From NCBI GenBank assembly GCA_946807835.1, contig OX327683.1, positions 12,095,001-12,159,000 on the forward strand: DNA of 64,000 bases, read 5' to 3'. The DNA is from Ailanthus altissimus (lineage: Eukaryota > Streptophyta > Magnoliopsida > Sapindales > Simaroubaceae). Shown in pieces: positions 23,483-35,077 of this stretch. Made by a program: the position numbers and the translations under genes. The notes under the pieces were generated by a model. The model was given only the letters and a program-made list of their open reading frames with translations. It did not search any database and was not told the origin of the DNA. The first letter of the stretch is position 1; each line of letters begins with the position of its first letter.

Positions 23483-24956
23483 TGATGCGATATTTCTATA
23501 TCATAAATTAAGTGCAAGTATACACTATCGTATGCAAGTAATAAAGAGACTAAATAAGTCGGATGTCGAACCCACAGGGATAATGTTTTCTTTTTAACCA
23601 ATTACTAAAATTATATCTTCCTAATAATTATTCAGATAAATAAAAACCTAAGAATGAATGTAGAAAATATAAAAGTAAAAACACAATGCAAAGAGAATAA
23701 GAAGATAGCAATGTAGAGAAAATCTAGGATTAATATTATCCCTCAATATGTTTTTTTAATGATTAATCTTCTAATATTTAACTCACTTAGTCTTTATTAT
23801 TGATCAAGACACTAATGTATTCACAAGCCTCTTCCAAGGTCATGCAAGTATACCCTAATTTACCAAATACCTATATTCCTATGGTACTTGTAATAAATTA
23901 AGATTCATTAAGATTAGGTCTTATTGATCATACATGCCAATTAGGTATATTCCTATCCTAAGTTGAAACTTGCATATGCAACATTGAATGTTACTCTACA
24001 ATCATGCATCAAATTACCTAGGTCTAAATATATTGATTCCTCTTCCGAGTTTATCAAAATATTACCAATTCATTCACCATATATTGGCCAGATATATTGA
24101 AGTATTAAACACAAGTAATTTAAATAATAAATGACTAAGTTTATTAAATACTAAAAGATATGGCAATTAAGCACACATATTGAGTTCAAATATTAACCCT
24201 AGAGAATAAGTTAGCTCATGGCTACAAGAGAACAGCAGTAAAAATAATTATAAATCATGATACAATTATTAGCAAACCGATATAGACGTCGAATTGCTCT
24301 TAATTGCGCTGCCTAGGAACTCTTGATGCCGAAGAACGTCTTGTATCTCTCTCTAAAGTTGCTTCAATTAAGCTCCTATTGCTCTCCAAGACTTGTGCTC
24401 TATATTCTTGGTGCTCTTGGGTCGTCTTGGATTCTTTTTTGAAGGCTGGGAACGAGTGGCTTTATATAGGGATTGATATGAGCTTGAAAATCTCAATTCT
24501 CGTCGGACTAGGACTCGCACTACCGCTGGCGCGCTATGCATCTGTCGCTGGGGCAACGGGTGAAAAAGCTATTACCGCTGGAGCGGTGGGATCTTGGCGC
24601 TGGGGCGCTGCATGAAAACGGCTTCACCGCTGACGCGGTATGTTGATAGCGCTGGGGCTATGGAGCTTCACTGGCGCGGTGACTGTCTGGCGCTGGGGCA
24701 CTATACGCGACTTAAGCAGGTCGTTTTTCTTATTTCGATCACTATTTCGACGCTGGTGCGAAAATCCTTGTGGCGCTGGGGCGATGGACACATACTTTGA
24801 AAACCTTGCATTTTAGTCCCTGTTTTCGCTCCTTTAAATTTCGTTCAAGTCCCTATAAATAACAATAATGCATATAAATAGCCATCTATTCTCATAAAAT
24901 CATAAAATATCAATAATAAAAACATGAGAAAATATATGATAAATTTGCCCTTATCA
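23483..24956 (-). mobile_element. Solo LTR, gypsy-like, reverse orientation
   Basis: On the reverse strand it begins TGATAAGGGC and ends GCATCA, so it has TG...CA termini. It is flanked by the perfect 5-bp target duplication ATTTG (23478-23482 and 24957-24961). It contains the CCCTGTGGGTTCGACATCC block near its reverse-strand 3' end, which I recall from LTR ends of Athila/Tat-type gypsy elements. No internal region is present, so it is a solo LTR left by LTR-LTR recombination. About 300 bp at 24480-24790 is a GC-rich module. Confidence 0.8.
24480..24790. repeat. GC-rich GCGCTGGGGC module inside the solo LTR
   Basis: Repeated GCGCTGGGGC, CCGCTGGAGCGG and related words at irregular spacing lie inside otherwise AT-rich LTR DNA. 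Open frames crossing it come from base composition and are not credible genes. Confidence 0.6.
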
Positions 24957-24961
24957 ATTTG

Positions 24962-25553
24962 TAATGCTAATTGTTACGACTTTGATTGCTTTAAGTGATA
25001 TGTGCATAATTATGATGTTTAGATAATAAAATGAATATATTGCATGATTATTTTTCACTTGAGTTTGAATGGATGAACTTTTGATTTAATTGTTGTTCTT
25101 GAACTTAATTAAAGCCAAATGATTATTTTTAGCATTTATTTCATGTATACATTGACTTTATATTGTTTCAAGATTAATTTGATGGTCTTTGAAAGGGTAA
25201 AAATCAAGGCAAATACCAAATGGTTCCAAACATAGTCAAATTGAATATGTAGTTTTTGGGTTTTCTAAAAATCGGTTAAACCGGTTTGGTAGTAACTTAT
25301 AATCAAATGTGCAATATTCATCTAGATAAATAGTTCTTTTCTTCTTCAAAACTGGCACACTTTTTTTATATTTTTTATTTTATCTCTTAGTCTCTTCACC
25401 TAAAACCCTATTCAAGCTCACATTTTTGTGTTACCATTACACTTAAAACAAGCACCTAAACACTTTTCCATCATAAAAAAAAAACACTCAAAATCACACA
25501 AAATCATCCTCAAATCATTATTTTCAGCCTTTATAACATATAAATCAAGCGTT
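24962..25553 (+). other. SIRE-like 3' non-coding region, part 1
   Basis: Sequence after the pol end of the SIRE-like element, bounded by two precise insertions (solo LTR on the left, copia D on the right). SIRE elements carry an env-like or long non-coding stretch here. I see no membrane-protein-like frame. Confidence 0.45.
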
Positions 25554-25558
25554 GAAAC

Positions 25559-25747
25559 TGTGAGAAATGTAAAGAGAATATATTTCACTGTAAATGTAAA
25601 CTGTACAATGGAGCTTTTATATAGGCTGTAACCTTATTACAAAATAAAAAAATAACATACATAAGGAAATAATGTATATATGGTAGGAGAGGATAAAGGA
25701 ATTATTCCGAAATTATTCTAGAATAATTCTAGAATAATTCCTTAATA
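25559..25747 (-). repeat. 3' LTR of copia D
   Basis: 189 bp, near-identical to 29928-30105. The forward-strand left end is TGTGAGAAATG and the right end is CCTTAATA. It carries an extra tandem TCTAGAATAAT unit compared with the other LTR. Confidence 0.92.
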
Positions 25748-25764
25748 CACCCCCCCCCCCCCTC
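25748..25764 (-). other. Polypurine tract of copia D (13-G run)
   Basis: Thirteen C residues on the forward strand, read as G on the element strand, lie immediately before the LTR. An unbroken G run is an efficient-looking but unusual plus-strand primer. Confidence 0.75.
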
Positions 25765-25768
25765 AAAT

Positions 25769-25963
25769 TCAAGATGGCACAGTAGAAGCAAGTTTGACTT
25801 TGGAGACTAGAGCATGAAAACAGCGCAGAAGTAGAGATTTGGTAAAGATATCAGTAGGTTGCTCCTCAGATGAGATGAAGTAGAGCATGATAGTGCTTTG
25901 AGAAACGTGTTGCCGAACAAAATGACAATTTGTTTCAATATGTTTAGTCCATTTATGAAACAC
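25769..25963 (-). pseudogene. Copia D RNase H C-terminal end
   Basis: A 64-residue frame carries the TKHIE motif, FVRQHV, and the EEQPTDIFTKSL block that closes copia polyproteins. It is separated from the main RNase H frame (26060-26710) by a frameshift. Confidence 0.85.
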
Positions 25964-26059
25964 ATCATTGTGGGTAATTTAGATAGCACTTTGATTGTCA
26001 CAATAAAAAGGTATAGCTTCAGTGTGAAAAATGCCCATATCTTCAAGAAGCCAGCTGAG

Positions 26060-27156
26060 TCACACAATTTCTTGGGTAGTATCTGCAAGAGCACGATATT
26101 CAGCTTCAGTACTCAAGCGAGCAATGGCTGTCTGTTTCTTACTTTTCCATGAAAGAAGAGAATCACCCAAGAAAAGACAAAATCCAATAGTTGATCGTCG
26201 ATCCGTAGGATCACCCGCCCAATCCGCATCAGCATAAGCTCGTAACACAAGAGGAGAGTGAGCCAAAAAATAGAGACCATGAAAAAGTGTACCTTTGAGA
26301 TAACGTAGGATATGAAAAACTGCATCATAATGAGAGGTACGAGAAACGGCCATAAACTGACTAACAACATGAACAGCATGAGCAATATCTGGACGAGTAA
26401 TTGTAAGGTAGACCAAACTACCAACCAATTGACAATAGAGGGTAGCATCACTGAGAATAGTACCATCAGAGGATAGAAGTTTGGCATTAGGCTCTAGAGG
26501 AATGGATGCAGTCTTACTGTCTGTCAACCCAGCTTTAGCAAATAGATCGGATGCATTTTTAGCCTGAGAAAGATAATACCCAATAGAGTCGGATAGTACT
26601 TCAAGGACAAGGAAATAACTAAGGTTGCTAAGATCTTTCATTTCAAAGTATTGCTGAAGAAAGTTCTTGAGAGTAAAAATACCAAAAAGATAATCACCTG
26701 TGATAATCATATCATCAACATAGATCAGAAGGAGAACACAACCTTGTGCTATCTTGCGGGAAAAAAGAGCTTAGTCATAAGCACTAGACTGAAAACTATG
26801 CTGAAGAATAGTCCCACTAAACTTTGTAAACCATGCACGAAGAGCTTGTTAAGATCGTACAAAGCACGATGAAGTTTACAGACTTTGCCTGAAAGATGTG
26901 GATAACTAGGAGAAGGCTACATATACACTTCTTTAGTGAGATCACCATTGAGGAAAGCATTTTTGACATCCATCTGAAATAATGTCCAACCACAAACTGC
27001 AGCAACAACTAATAAACTTCGAATAGAAGTAAGTCTAGCAACTGGGGAAAACGTTTCTTCATAATCTATTCCATATTCTTGAGTAAAGCCTTTGGCAACA
27101 AGGCGGGCTTTATAACGCTCAATAGATCCATTAGATTTGGTCTTGATCTTGTACAC
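26060..27156 (-). pseudogene. Copia D reverse transcriptase and RNase H
   Basis: The first frame (26917-27156) contains [20 protein letters not shown] and [13 protein letters not shown], the palm entry and first catalytic Asp region. A stop follows at the expected EVYMxP site. The catalytic YVDDMII is legible just above 26710. The main frame (26060-26710) contains the SYFLVLE motif, SLVYLTITRPDIAHAV, the RNase H entry YADADWAGDPTDRRST, and SWKSKKQ with STEAEYRAL. In an active element this enzyme copies the RNA and removes the template. Stops near 27160 and 26900 plus shifts inactivate it. Confidence 0.9.
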
Positions 27157-27165
27157 TCATTTGCA

Positions 27166-28590
27166 TCAAATGGCGGTTTTATTAGATTGAAGAGTAACAA
27201 AATCCCAAATATGCGACTTCTCAAGGACCTGCAATTTTTTTGTCATTGTTTGCTGCCAAACAAGATTAAAACTAGCCTCGGAATATGATTGAGGCTTATA
27301 TAAAGAAAGGGTCGTAAAGAAACAGTGATAATCACAAAGTTTAATACGAAGTTCTTTTACCTGAGATGAACGACGAGGAGAGGGTGTAGAGGAAACCTCA
27401 GGAATGTTGAAAGTAGATTCTTCAGACGAGGTAGAAGGCTCAGAAGCAAGCGTCGTTTCAGTAGATTCACCTGTATAAAACTCATAAAAAATATCTGTAG
27501 GTAAAGTATCGAGAAAAATATCAACAGAATTATCGGTAAAAAATTGTGACATAGGAGGAGGAGACACAGATTTAAAGTTAGATACAAAGGAAAACATCGT
27601 ATGCTCGAGAAAGACTACGTGACGAGAAACACGAAGACGGTTAGATATAGGATCCCAACACCTATAACCTTTATGTTCTATCCCGTATCCCAAGAAGCAA
27701 CATAATCGAGTACATGGCTCGAGTTTAGTGTGCTCATGTTTTTGAAGTAGGACAAAACAAACACAACCAAATACTTTGAGGAGTTTATAATTAGGTGGAG
27801 TTCCATAAAGACGCTCATAAGGTGACTTGTTCTCTATAACAGGAGAAGAAATACGATTAATGGTAAAGACAGCGGTTAAAGCAGCTTCTCCTAAAAAATG
27901 TTCAGGATAAGAGGAAGAGATAAGAAGAGCACGAGTAGTATCTAAAATGTATATGCGTTTACGTTCAGCTCTATCATTTTGTTGAGATGTACCAGGATAA
28001 GACCTTTGACATATAGTACCGTGTTCCTGTAAAAGATTTAGAAAATCAGAATCTCTATACTCCATAGCATTATCAATGCAGAAAACCTTAATAGGACATG
28101 AGAACTGAGTTTTAACCATCTGAGCAAAATCTCGGTAAATTTTAGTAAATTTGGATCGTTGTTTCATAAAAAACAATCAAGTATACTTAGAATAGTCATC
28201 AACGAAAATCACAAAATATTTGGATCCTCCCATTGTGGGATTTGGAGAAAGACCCCATATATCATAATGTACAAGATCAAATAGAGCATGAGAGACAGTA
28301 GTACTATTATCAAAATGTAAGGTTGGTTGTTTAGCTAAAGGACATGTAAGACAATCATCTTTATTATCATAAAAAATACCTAAATGACCACTGGATACTA
28401 GAGATCGTATGTGATTGACTGACGTATGACCCAAACGAGAGTGCCAAAGATGTAATGAAAGCATTGAAGAGGTAGATTTTGTAGACGAAGGATATAGAAA
28501 TGATAGATCTAACGAAATAAGTTCATACAGATGTCCAACCTTGCGACCTGTCCCAAGAGTCTGACTAGTCTTTGGATCTGCACACAACAA
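27166..28590 (-). pseudogene. Copia D integrase
   Basis: The upstream frame (28177-28590) has the pre-integrase His-His-Cys-Cys region (WHSRLGH, then CLTCPLAKQ) and the first core acidic residue in the VHYDIWG block. It runs to FVDDYSKYT, where a TGA replaces a conserved Trp codon. The downstream frame (27166-28176) holds the rest of the core (CIDNAMEY with the second Asp, then SQQNDRAERK with the Glu) and the C-terminal domain with a YKLLKVFGC block. Apart from the stop it is nearly uninterrupted. It is related to Tork/Ivana-type copia integrases by general appearance; the lineage is not proven. Confidence 0.9.
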
Positions 28591-28651
28591 CCAGAAGCAG
28601 TAAACAAGACATTAAGACCAAGTTCGCATAATTGACCAACAGACAAAAGAA

Positions 28652-29077
28652 TTAATGTATGGTTAGGAATAAAAAAAAAGTGTCAGATACAGAGAGATTA
28701 TGGCAAGACACTTGACCAACATGGTTAACTTTCATGAGAGAACTATTAGCAGTTTGAATAGATGGTAAATAAGAATTAAGAGTTTTAGAGGAAAAAATTG
28801 TAGGATCAAAAGTCATATGATTACAACATGCAAAATCAAAATACAAAGAAGATTTACTTGAAAAATTAGAGGAAGCAGAAATTAAGGGTTTACCAGAATT
28901 AGAAAGAAGTAGACGAAGTAAAAATTCAAGGTTATTAGGGAAACAATTCATACTATCTTGTGTAGGAGTAACAGTAAGTCCTGTAAAAGCAACATTTTTA
29001 GATGGTCCAAGTATGTGGCATGGCCTAGGTAGAGCAGAACCAGCAGAATAACACTGAGAAGTACCACACTTATTCAT
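28652..29077 (-). pseudogene. Copia D protease region
   Basis: The frame contains the element of copia proteases in which the catalytic Asp is followed by a CNHMT block (here DFACCNHMTFD; the usual residue after Asp is Ser). That makes the active site altered. The protein then runs toward the pre-integrase linker with a frameshift near 28650. No gag is found upstream of this frame. Confidence 0.7.
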
Positions 29078-29089
29078 AAATTCTAAAAC

Positions 29090-29910
29090 CCTATTTTATT
29101 TTTGACTAATGACAACTTAGTCCCTAAAACGTATACTAATTACAAGTTGACCCCCGAACTTTTAATAATTATAAATTGACCCTTAGAAAATAATATAATT
29201 ATAAAATAGCCCTTAAACTTTTTAAAAATTATAAAATGACCTATAATAATTATTATAATTACAATATAGCCCCCGTACTTTTGAATATTTCAAAAATGCC
29301 CTAAAGGAATAGAAAATTACGATCTAATCTTAAAATACTGAAAAGTTTGTAAACAGACCCCTAACAAGAAATAGTGAACTTCAGGTGGCGCGTCCAGCTT
29401 GGTCCGACCTCCGATTGATGTAAACTCAGCGTCGTTTGAACGGTCAATGAATGGGGATTCTTATAGTCGGTGCGGTGTCGGTCATGTCATCGTAGAACGG
29501 TCGAGATCTGAAGTGAAAATGGTCGGCGGCAGTGTTGTTCCGACGGCGCGTCCAGCGGTTTCAGACCTCGAATTGGCACATCATCAACGGCGTTAAAATG
29601 GCCAATGATCGGAGATTATTTTGGTGTAGGTGGTGTCGGTCACGTCGCTGTAGAATAACCGGGATCTGAAGTGACAGTGGGCGGTAATAGTGGTGTTCTA
29701 GCGGCGCATTCGGTGGTTTTCGACCTCGGATTGAAGCGTTGTCGACGGCGTTGAAACGGCCAGAGGATTCTGAGTAATCTGAGATGGGCGGTGGCTAAGA
29801 CGACAATATTTCAGAATTTTTCGACAACTTTTCGAAAACATCGATGGATTCCGTCGGATTTTAAAAAAATTCCAACAAATCTCTAGTTAAACAAAATAAC
29901 AGTAAAAAAA
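29090..29910 (-). repeat. Copia D leader: tandem repeats in place of gag
   Basis: Two kinds of repeat fill this space. From about 29100 to 29340 a motif of the form CCCCTAAACTTTT followed by ATTATAAA recurs four to five times. From about 29395 to 29780 a GC-rich unit of roughly 175-190 bp (GTCGGTG, GAACGGTCGAGATCTGAAGTG, GTGTTCC, GGCG, TCAGACCTCG) occurs about twice. A 65-residue frame on the forward strand lies in the latter but looks like composition, not a protein. Confidence 0.6.
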
Positions 29911-29915
29911 TCAAA

Positions 29916-29927
29916 GCTCTGATACCA
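29916..29927 (-). other. Primer-binding site of copia D (perfect)
   Basis: Read on the reverse strand it is TGGTATCAGAGC, the exact complement used by initiator-Met tRNA, abutting the LTR. Confidence 0.95.
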
Positions 29928-30105
29928 TACGAGAAATGTAAAGAGAATATATTTTATTATAAATGTAAACTGTACAATGGAGCCTTTATATAGGCTGTAA
30001 CCTTATTACAAAATAAAAAAATAACATACATAAGAAAATAATGTATATATGATAGGAGAGTATAAAGAAAGTATTCTGCAATTATTTCAGAATTATTCCT
30101 TAATA
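29928..30105 (-). repeat. 5' LTR of copia D
   Basis: 178 bp, homologous to 25559-25747. Its inner end has TA in place of the canonical TG/CA dinucleotide. Confidence 0.92.
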
Positions 30106-30110
30106 GAAAC

Positions 30111-30460
30111 AACCTAAATCATGTATTTTTTTGCCTACATATTTTGCACCTACATTGTAACCTACGTGGTGATATACATGTTTATCATTTTTCTTGTCGT
30201 TTATTAATTTTGAACTATATTTGGATATTATGTATGTTTATTTTCTCAGTTAGTATCATTTAATGATCATTTCACTTGCACTTGGATAATTATTTTTCTT
30301 CGATATGAATAATCATTTACTTCTCTTGTGATATACTATTGTCATTTGGATTTGGATTGTTAATGTGGTTAGATTTAATTAATTTTCATTTGTTTCTTAG
30401 ACTTATGGGTGAATTGTTGCGGAAGTACTTATTGGATAAGTTATTGTAGAATTTTTAATG
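30111..30460 (+). other. SIRE-like 3' non-coding region, part 2
   Basis: AT-rich sequence between copia D and the hAT element, inferred to be part of the SIRE-like element because the flanking insertions have clean duplications. A TATTGGATAAGTTATTG block near 30430 recurs at about 32927 beyond the hAT element, suggesting an internal direct repeat of the host. Confidence 0.45.
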
Positions 30461-30468
30461 GTTAAATC

Positions 30469-32872
30469 TAGGGGTAGACAAATTGGGATTGGGATCCGAC
30501 CTATCTCGTATCCCATCAGGACAAAGTTTGGGACGGGGCATGTCCTAATGGGACAAATTTTGATATGGGATGTATTCCAACCCAAACTAGGTGGGACAAG
30601 TTGGGACATGAGATAACTTTGGGACATGGTGCATTTTTTACTCAAAAATCTTGGGTCTATTTGTGACCCATGTTTCTAATTGCTCCAAATTTGTATTTTT
30701 GATCAAAAAATTTAGTTTTGGTATTGGTTTTTAGATTTTAATAATTTTTATTATTAATTTCTTATTTTACTAATATAATTTCAATTCTAATTCTATTTTT
30801 AATTTTTAATTACGTTAAATGTTATAATTTTAATTTCAATTACGTTAAATGTTATAATTACGATTCCAATTTTAATTACGTTAAATGTTATAATTACGAT
30901 TCCAATTTTAATTTTAACTACATTAAATGTTATAATTTCAATTCTAGTTCTAATTTCTATTACATAAAATGTTATACTTCCAAATCGACAAATCTAATTT
31001 CAATTTTAATTACGTTAAGTGTTATAATTTCAATTTCAGTGTCAATTACTTTAAGTGTTATAATTACAATTATAATTACAATTACAATTTTAATTTTAAT
31101 TATGTTAATGTTATAATTCTAATTCAAATTTCAATTACTTTAAGTGTTATAATTTCAATTTTATTTTCAATTACGTTAAATGTTCTAATTCTAATTCTAA
31201 TTTTCAATTATGTTAAATATTATAATTTCGATTCCAATCTTAATTTCAACTACATTAAATGTTGTAATTTTGATTCCAATTCTAATTTCAATTACGTTAA
31301 ATGTTATAATTCCAAATTGCAAATTCAAATTTAATTTCAATTACATTAAATATTATAATTCTAATTATAATTATTATTTTAATGACTTTAAATATTATAA
31401 TTTCAAATCCAATTCTAATTTCAACTACATTAAATGTTATAATTTCGAATCAAATTGTAATTTTAATTACATTAAATTTTATAATCCAAATCCAATTTTA
31501 ATTTCAACTACGTTAAATGCTATAATTTCAATTCCAATTCTAATTTCATTTTCGTTAAATGTTATAATCCAAATTCAATTTTAATTTCAACTACGTTAAA
31601 TATTATAATTTCAATTTCAACTTCTATTACATTAAATATTATAATTACAAATCATAAATTCAATTTTAATTTCAATTACATTAAATGTTATAATTTCAAT
31701 TCCAATTTTAATTTCAAGTACATTAAATGTTATAATTTCGATTCTAATTTTAATTTCAATTACGTTAAATATTATAATTTTAAATCGTAAATCTAATTGT
31801 AATTTTAATTATGTTAAATATTATAATTCCAATTCTAATTTTAATTTCAACTAGGTTTAATGTTATAATCCAAATCTAATTTTAATTTCAACTACGTTAA
31901 ATATTATAATTTTAATTCTAATTCTAATTTCAATTCCGTTAAATGTTATAATTCTAATCTAATTTTAATTGCAACTATATTAAATGTTATAATTCTAAAT
32001 CTAATTTCAATTTCAATTACATTAAATATAATTTCAAATCTAATTTAAATTTCAATTACGTTAAATATTATAATTTCAAATCTAATTTAATATTAATGCT
32101 TTAATTAGTCTTCAATATCAATTTGCTTAAATAAATTCATGAATACAATTACAGAATTCTATATGTATCTATGAGATAGAGTATGGAATTTTGTTTACTC
32201 ACTTTAAATTGAGTATCCGTTTTCCCCCTTTCCTGCTAGGATTGAAAATCTTGTATTTTACATATTCATACGATTGAGTCCTTGAGTTTTCGAAATAGTG
32301 TAAAAAGAAGTGCTTCGAATCATTACTATTTGACCCGGACCTGTTCTAAAAAAGTCGAGGCATTTCGAATTGTTTGTTGACATAGACAAAGTTAGGGAAA
32401 ACTTCTAAAATTATTTCAATATTGGACCTTGGACATATAATAGTTCCAAATCAAATCTCTTTAGAAAGAAGATCTTTTGTCTCATGGTAACCTACTCCAG
32501 TCCCCTTATGAAACTTTCATTATTGGGTTAGCCATACACTTCACATGTTTCTAGAGATTCACATAGCATCATCAAATGATACAAGTTTTGGATAAGAATC
32601 TACAATGCACTAGAACGCTTATAATTTATTAATTAACTCTTAAATTTATAAAAATTACATTAAATAAACTTATAATTTGTTAATTAACTAATGAAATTTT
32701 TAATAAATCTTTATTATTATTTTTTAAAAAAAATTGTGCTTTGGACGGGATTTGATTCGAGATTGGACAAGGACATTTGGGTCCTTCATTTTGGGACCCG
32801 AACATGTCCTGGCCCTCTGTCCCATCCCGTCTCAGAAATTCTGGGACTGGATGAGACATTTGCCCACCCCTA
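30469..32872. mobile_element. Non-autonomous hAT element with amplified internal minisatellite
   Basis: The termini are TAGGGGTAGACAAATTGGG on the left and, read inward from the right, TAGGGGTGGGCAAATG, which are typical hAT-type ends. The 8-bp flanks GTTAAATC (30461-30468) and TTTAAATC (32873-32880) match at seven positions. Subterminal regions carry GGGACA and GGGAC words in both orientations. There is no transposase. More than half the element is a 1.3-kb tandem array. It resembles in subterminal style the larger hAT at 50674-55046, which may have supplied transposase. Confidence 0.85.
30790..32095. repeat. AT-rich minisatellite, about 30 units of 36-54 bp
   Basis: Each unit has a core close to ACGTTAAATGTTATAATT followed by a variable run of TTCAATTC, CCAATTTT and TAATTTC blocks. 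The variable-length tail makes the period irregular. Long frames through the array encode repetitive Asn/Tyr/Cys-rich nonsense and are not genes. Confidence 0.9.
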
Positions 32873-32880
32873 TTTAAATC

Positions 32881-33280
32881 ATATTGTTAATATGTTTAGA
32901 GTATTAATGAATTGTCATGGATATATTTGTTGGATAAGTTGTTGCAGACTCTTAAATGACTAGATTGTATATTTGATGCATTTGATTTCTTGTTGGCATG
33001 TTGTGGATTATGGTTTTGTATAGATTATGGCATCATTAGGAGAGTTATACTTGTTGGTTCTTTAATCTATTTTCCCATTGCTTTTTTATAATGTCAAAAG
33101 TGGGATAAATATTCATGTATTTTTTTAGGTATTTTATTAGTGCATACTTGTTATTCCTTAGGAGTATTTTTAACTAATTTTTATATATTATTACATTTTT
33201 AAACTCCTAAGGGGGAACAATTTGTATCTTCATTTGTCTCAAAATATACAGGCGTTTATCATTATTAAAAAGAGGGAGAT
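32881..33280 (+). other. SIRE-like 3' non-coding region, part 3, and polypurine tract
   Basis: It continues to AAAGAGGGAGAT at 33269-33280, the polypurine tract directly before the 3' LTR. No coding frame is recognisable. Confidence 0.55.
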
Positions 33281-35077
33281 TGTTGACCTATATTTTTTTA
33301 TGATAACAAATAAATATTTTATTTTATACCATTTATGATTACTTGATATTCTAATAATTTGTTTTGAACAATTTATTTGCTTAAGGGGAAATTAAGTAAC
33401 ATTGGACTTATGGAGAATAAATTAAAAATCAAGATAAGCTGCAAAGTAGTTAAAAATTATTACCTTTAATACTTGTATGATGTAAGTATTTAATTTATAT
33501 TTGAGAGGTAATTCTTAATCCGTAAAATATAAAATATTTTTCAAATTGTTTGAATTCATAAGAAATATGTTTTACTAAAAATTAAGACGAATTTTATAAA
33601 ATCGAACTTGAAAAACTTTGTCTTAAGAAGGGATAGCAAAATTCAGATTCAGATTTGGATTTTTTGTATGAACTTGGAACTCGAGTTTTACTTGGGCTTT
33701 TCTGGGCCGAGCCGAATTCAAGTTTAAACTCGAGCTAAATTCAAATTTATTTTCTAATTTTTTTCTTCAATTTTTTAGGTTAAATTTAAACTTTTGAGAT
33801 ATTTATTTTATAAAGCAATTATTAGATTCATATATATATATATATATTAATGGTTAGAAATTAATTAGGACTTTTTTTAAAAAAAAAAGACAAAATCTAG
33901 ATCCAGGTCTAATTTTTGGGTTCTGACAAAAACTCAAATTGGTATTTTTCAAAATAATTTAGATCCGAATCTAGATAAAAACTCAAAATTTTCATACCAA
34001 GATCAGGTTAGGTTACGTGTTTTTTTGAATTTAGGCTAAATTTTCATCGTTAGTCCCAAGCCAAACAAGCTATATAGCTTGCCAAAACTGGTTGTGCGGT
34101 TTGCTAACATTAGCTGTGTGGTTTATCAAAACTAGTTGTGGGGTTTGCGAAAATCGCTTATGCAGTTTCAAACTGTAGAATTGGATCTGTAAACCGATCA
34201 AGCGATATGATAATCAATTTAAATAGGATATGCGGCTTCATAACCAATTCAAACAAAATATAATCAGTTATATCCAGGCTCAAATTAGCTCCAACCAACT
34301 TAAGATTTACTATGTTATTTGGACCTGATCTTTTTTTTTAATAGACAAACCAACTGTATGATTTTGCAAAATGGTTTGTTGGTTTACCCAACGATCTTTG
34401 TTTTTTTTTTTTTTGAAAATAGATAAGTATGTTGTATGGTTTGCCAAAATAATTTGCTAAACTAGCTGAATCGATTTTTTAAATTAGCTGACTAGTCCTA
34501 TATTTTTCTAGATTTTTTGAAACAGCTATTAACAACCATTTTATCAATCTGTCTGTATAAGGAGGCCGTTTTTCACTAAGAAAAAGGTTATCATGTTTTC
34601 AAAACACTTAAACTTGACCATATTCAACTGGAAACAAAATTAAGCTCTTAAATTGTTAAATTTTATATACACATCTTAGGCTTTCACTTGTTCGCCTACT
34701 CATTTAAGAGTTTGATCATTATTATTCATACTTAACTTCTTTTTTTTAGAGAAATATTGTAATTACTTAACTTTTAACTGATTTTGAGAGTTGTATGGGT
34801 CGATTAATATCATTTAAATCAAGCTTGTAAACTTGTCTTAGTTCAAGGCATTACTAATAGAATCCTTATCGCAATTAGTGTGGGGTGTGAACATAAGCAT
34901 GTGGAGGGTTGAACAACATAAAAATCTAGTTTCGGTCTCTCTTAACCCTCTTTTTAACTATAACAATTATTGTATGTTATTGATCCTTTCATTAATTACA
35001 TCATATTTGTATTAATTATACATTAAGTTTTTATTTACCCAACTCACTCTTCTCTTAAGTTGCTTATCTATTATTTT
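33281..35077 (+). repeat. 3' LTR of the SIRE-like element
   Basis: Begins TGTTGACC after a polypurine tract and matches 1778-2962 in the same orientation. Shared blocks are ATGATAACAAATAAATA near the start, a CTTAAACTTGA block in the middle, and TTATCTATTATTTTAA at the end. It is longer because of a 428-bp inverted-repeat insertion. Copia A reverse transcriptase resumes immediately after it. Confidence 0.8.
33630..34057. mobile_element. Small inverted-repeat element in the SIRE-like 3' LTR
   Basis: It is present in this LTR and absent from the paired LTR at the corresponding point (near 2110). The ends are imperfectly inverted: GGGATAGCAAAATTCAG on the left and, read inward, GGGACTAACGATGAAAATTTAG on the right. 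The 428-bp length and lack of coding capacity fit a MITE. The flanking duplication is unclear. Confidence 0.6.

Larger units (their letters stand above)
25559..30105 (-). mobile_element. Copia D: compact Ty1/copia element, reverse orientation
   Basis: 4547 bp, flanked by a perfect 5-bp duplication GAAAC (25554-25558 and 30106-30110). It has short LTRs (189 and 178 bp), a perfect tRNA-iMet primer site and a 13-base poly-G tract before the 3' LTR. Pol is recognisable throughout, with a small number of stops and shifts, so it is among the younger insertions. A recognisable gag is missing. The region between the primer site and the protease (about 29090-29915) holds tandem GC-rich and TTAGTCCC-type AT-rich repeats instead. 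Confidence 0.92.

Noticed and set aside
24304..24800. Open frames of 60-103 residues on both strands
   Set aside because: They coincide with the GC-rich module of a solo LTR, where stop codons are rare by chance.
25428..25631. 67-residue forward frame
   Set aside because: It crosses the clean left boundary of copia D at 25559, so it joins two unrelated sequences.
30969..31584. Two overlapping ~120-residue forward open frames
   Set aside because: They lie entirely in the AT-rich minisatellite and encode a repeating Asn/Tyr/Cys pattern dictated by the tandem unit.
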